64,000 bases of DNA from Synaphobranchus kaupii (lineage: Eukaryota; Chordata; Actinopteri; Anguilliformes; Synaphobranchidae). Positions within the stretch are counted from its first letter, which is position 1, and every line of letters starts with the position of its first letter. The notes under the pieces were generated by a model. That model was not told the origin of the DNA. It ran no database searches and saw only the letters and a program-made list of their open reading frames with translations. Of the stretch, positions 61,081 to 64,000 are shown piece by piece. Location of the stretch: the NCBI GenBank assembly GCA_029718625.1, contig CM056383.1, positions 19,879,930 to 19,943,929 of the forward strand, read 5' to 3'. The position numbers were made by a program, and so were the translations under genes.

Positions 61081-63638
61081 CCAGCCTTTACTTCTTTTTC
61101 AGTGCGCTCCACCGGCTGAGCTGCGCAGCCATTATGTCAGACGACTATACTTTACGCGCAGCTTTTTAAAATAAGTGTGTGCTTTGCAACATTTCATTTT
61201 TACCTGTGACTGCACTGCCCAATTTATCTGTAAAACCACGGACATGGTAATACTGATGTCTTACGACCTGCTTACAACACTTCCACAGTACGGTTGGAAA
61301 ATAGTATGACTGGTATTTTTCTTCATAGTGCACATTAAACAGCACACTTCTGCCAGTGCACTGTACGCAGGACACAGGGCACAGTAGATAGGGCTCTGGT
61401 CACAGCCCTAGATATTGTAGAATCACCAAAACAGCCAACCAGCCTCTTCCTCTCTCTTCAGTATGTACTTTTAAAGGGACCTGCTACAATTCATGCTTTG
61501 GGTAATCTGGAACGTCACCTCAATTAGATGCCAAGGTAGAAATGATGTGGTCTGTCAGGAAATCCCTATTCCATGTGTACGGTGGCATTAACACAAGACG
61601 CCAATGGATCAGTATCAGTAAACAACAGTATTTCTCAAGCAGTATCTCCTTTGTGAAGTAATGCCATCATGTTACGATGAAATATAGAAAATATTTAAGT
61701 CTGAAAATGCTGAAAACAAAAGAAAAAGGATTATGCTGTGTATGTTCAATATGAAATGAGACGAATATGTTTTGAATTTAAATGCTAGGTTTTACATATT
61801 TTGTTTGGAGTTGGCCACATGATTAGATCAGTTCTTCATGTCAAAAATGTTTCATTGCCTTTTGGGAAGCAAACATCACCAGCACCTTGTATACTGTAAG
61901 TGTTACACAGTACAGTAATTCTCGTAAACGCATTCTCATTTCATATCATTTTCTGAAATGAAGGGCACTTCATATTAGTTTTGTTTTTATTTTATTTTAT
62001 ACCAGTTTCTGTACAAAGGGTGTTCTAAAATAATGTAATATATGTGAGTATTTCAAAACCCAGTTTTATATAGAATGTATATACAATTGTGTGGATGGAC
62101 TTTTTAACTCAGAGAAATTTTTACAGATAGTAAATTGTAGAATTTGGTATTTTCAGGATGCTTAAAGCATTGTCCTAAGTACAGACAAAGATATCAGTCG
62201 ATTTCAGTTTACCTGACTGGTTCTAGTTCTGTTTTTCACAACACATAAGGGAAAAAAACTAAACCTGTGCATATTTTCTTTTTCAAAAACTCTCTATCAG
62301 AGCTTTCATTGCAGCCATGGCATACAAAATGGTGTGTTTCACTTCTTTCTTACACAAATGCATTATATTTTCATAAAAAATATATTGGAATTTGACAAAC
62401 TTGACAGTGTCACAGCATTTGTGAGTGAACCTGTTTTCCCCTCATAATTTATCATAATGGAAATTAATCGATCGATTATACTCGTAGGCATTTAATTATT
62501 TTTGCAGTTTGCAGTTTATGCCCACTCAATTTATCTCCTTTAGCTGAATTTATACCCGTAAGAGAGGATTCATTTTTGTGGCATAATTTTGTAACGGCAG
62601 CCAGGGTCAAAGTTATGCAATACTCAGTAGTGCCTCCTAAGAACTGTACTGTAGTGTACACCTGTACAAACATTGCAGAGACGAGAATTACCACAGTTAG
62701 CTGCAAAAATTGATAATGAATGAATGAAAATATTTTAACAGCACAGATGAACCAATATGCAACACTTACATTTAACTAAACATCCCAGCCTTTATATTTG
62801 AATTTGTGCTTTTGATGTAACAAATTTTGAATTCACCTTCACAGCCAGCAGTGGCTAAATGGCTAGGTAATGACCCCATTTTTCCTATAACACTGTATGT
62901 GTCTCCTATGGTAGTTGCATATGCTTTGTATGGATATATTTACAGCTTAACCTCAAATCAAGTCTGAAACTAATTGATAATGAACAGTATTTTTTTTGTT
63001 TTACCTTTTCAGGTTTTTTGCGTATCCATTTGCAAGGCCACGATGACTAGAATAGTGGCTGTCATTTGTGCCATGTGATTTCATACAGAGTTGCATTGTA
63101 TTTCACTGGGAAACTTTGAAAATTCTATTGAATGTGCAAAGACTGGGACACTTTTGGACTTTTTATTTTAATTTTATTTTTTACTTTTTCTGCAAGTGAT
63201 GCCTAGTTTGTGTTAGTGCATTTTTACCAGTTTATATCAATGATGGTTATTTTCTCTTCATTGTAAACTAAGTAGTTGAGCTGATACATATGTAAGTGTA
63301 CTGATATTATTATGTGTCGTTCTTGTATTTATGTACAGTGTATGTAATGTAAATATAATTCAGAGCTTTTCATTTTACAGTAAAATATGATATAATCATG
63401 CAATGTTTTGAAGGGAGTCCCAGATCATTAGATTTTGTCAGATAATTAAATGTCCCAATGTCATTGAAGAGATAAAAAAAAAAAAAAAATGTTTTTTCTT
63501 CTTTTTACAATGGAGTCAGAACATTTTGTCAGTACCTTGCTTTTTCAAGTATTTTTTTTTTCCATATGAATTGAGCTGTGAATTAAAATTAGTTTAATCA
63601 TAAACATGTACTATAATCTGAATGGAGGCATGATGGTA

Positions 63639-63666
63639 AATAAAGTTGAATTTTGTTTTTAATAAA
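63639..63666 (+). promoter_or_regulatory. candidate distal poly(A) signals
   Basis: Two AATAAA hexamers (63639 and 63661) flank a TTTTGTTTTT stretch about 4.5 kb after the stop, a plausible main 3' end for a long KLF12 message. Confidence 0.5.
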
Positions 63667-64000
63667 AGAGATATTCTTTTCCAGTCTACGGAGGTTAAGA
63701 TCCTCTGTGATTCAATAGGGGAGCGAGCGGAGGTAACAGGGAACAGGTCTTGTGTTTATGAATTGTCAGTCATCATGGTTCAGCACTGGAGTCGGGGGTT
63801 GGGAGCGCTTGGCCTAAAGATATCTATGTTTTTGAGGTGACTTTGTTTTTCTTTACTTTGTTTCAGTAACTTCATTAACCTGGCTTAACTTGTCGATGTG
63901 TGGAACAGGTTGCCAAGTCATGTAGTACAGGCCGATACACGGGTTGTTCAAGCCTCACACCATGCTGGATAGTCTCTAGACTGTAGGCATATGACAAGTC

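Larger units (their letters stand above)
59145..63670 (+). other. klf12: klf12 3' untranslated region (extent inferred)
   Basis: No splice-bounded coding exon was recognised after the stop. The region is AT-rich with many T and A runs and has noticeably fewer transposon relics than the introns, which fits a long conserved 3' UTR as known for vertebrate KLF12. A first AATAAA lies at 60682 and two more at 63639 and 63661, so short and long UTR forms are both possible. A CpG-rich block at 60740-61080 interrupts the AT-rich trend. The true end is inferred; no transcript data are available. Confidence 0.6.

Overview
This window looks like nuclear DNA of a ray-finned (teleost-type) fish. It is AT-rich, with long (CA)n, (GA)n and (TTA)n microsatellites and many interspersed repeats of kinds common in fish genomes: Tc1/mariner deletion derivatives, hAT and TTAA-flanked MITEs, a tRNA-related SINE, L2/Rex-like LINE tails, Gypsy, and Harbinger. 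It holds one recognisable host gene, the 3' part of a Kruppel-like factor 12 gene (klf12) on the + strand. No bacterial-style genes, tRNA genes, rRNA genes or CRISPR arrays were seen.

Gene layout: five coding exons were placed by splice sites, reading phase and protein similarity: 24252-24334, 34843-35341, 50657-50792, 58003-58160 and 58963-59144 (stop TGA at 59142-59144). They encode, in order, the N-terminal region with two SUMO-type VKxE sites, the PVDLS motif that binds the CtBP corepressor, a Ser/Thr/Pro-rich repression region, an acidic DDDD stretch, and three C2H2 zinc fingers ending in MLV. All phases fit together. The exon with the usual KLF12 start codon was not found and may lie left of the window. 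A short exon of about 63 bp present in mammalian KLF12, just before the zinc fingers, was also not found; the flanking exons join in frame without it. A long 3' UTR probably runs to about 63,670.

Regions: 1-24,251 is upstream intron (or 5' region) with Tc1, hAT and TTAA elements, an inverted pair of Tc1-like MITEs (11.66-13.02 kb) and a minisatellite of 87 units of 31 bp (13,908-16,608). The 24.3-34.8 kb intron holds MITEs, a third Tc1 copy and a 785-bp foldback element. The 35.3-50.7 kb intron is a transposon nest: a TTAA MITE, a solo LTR with 5-bp target duplication, a hAT pseudogene, a Harbinger transposase fragment, two LINE fragments, and a Tc1 split by a LINE. The 50.8-58.0 kb intron holds a degenerate Gypsy reverse transcriptase fragment, SINEs, a TTAA MITE and a CpG-rich island-like block at 56.16-56.70 kb. 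The 3' UTR contains a second CpG-rich block at 60.74-61.08 kb.

I found no convincing novel multi-gene system. The strongest unusual structures are the indel-free minisatellite with linked unit variants, the nested insertions with exact target duplications, the missing klf12 exon and the intronic CpG-rich block.
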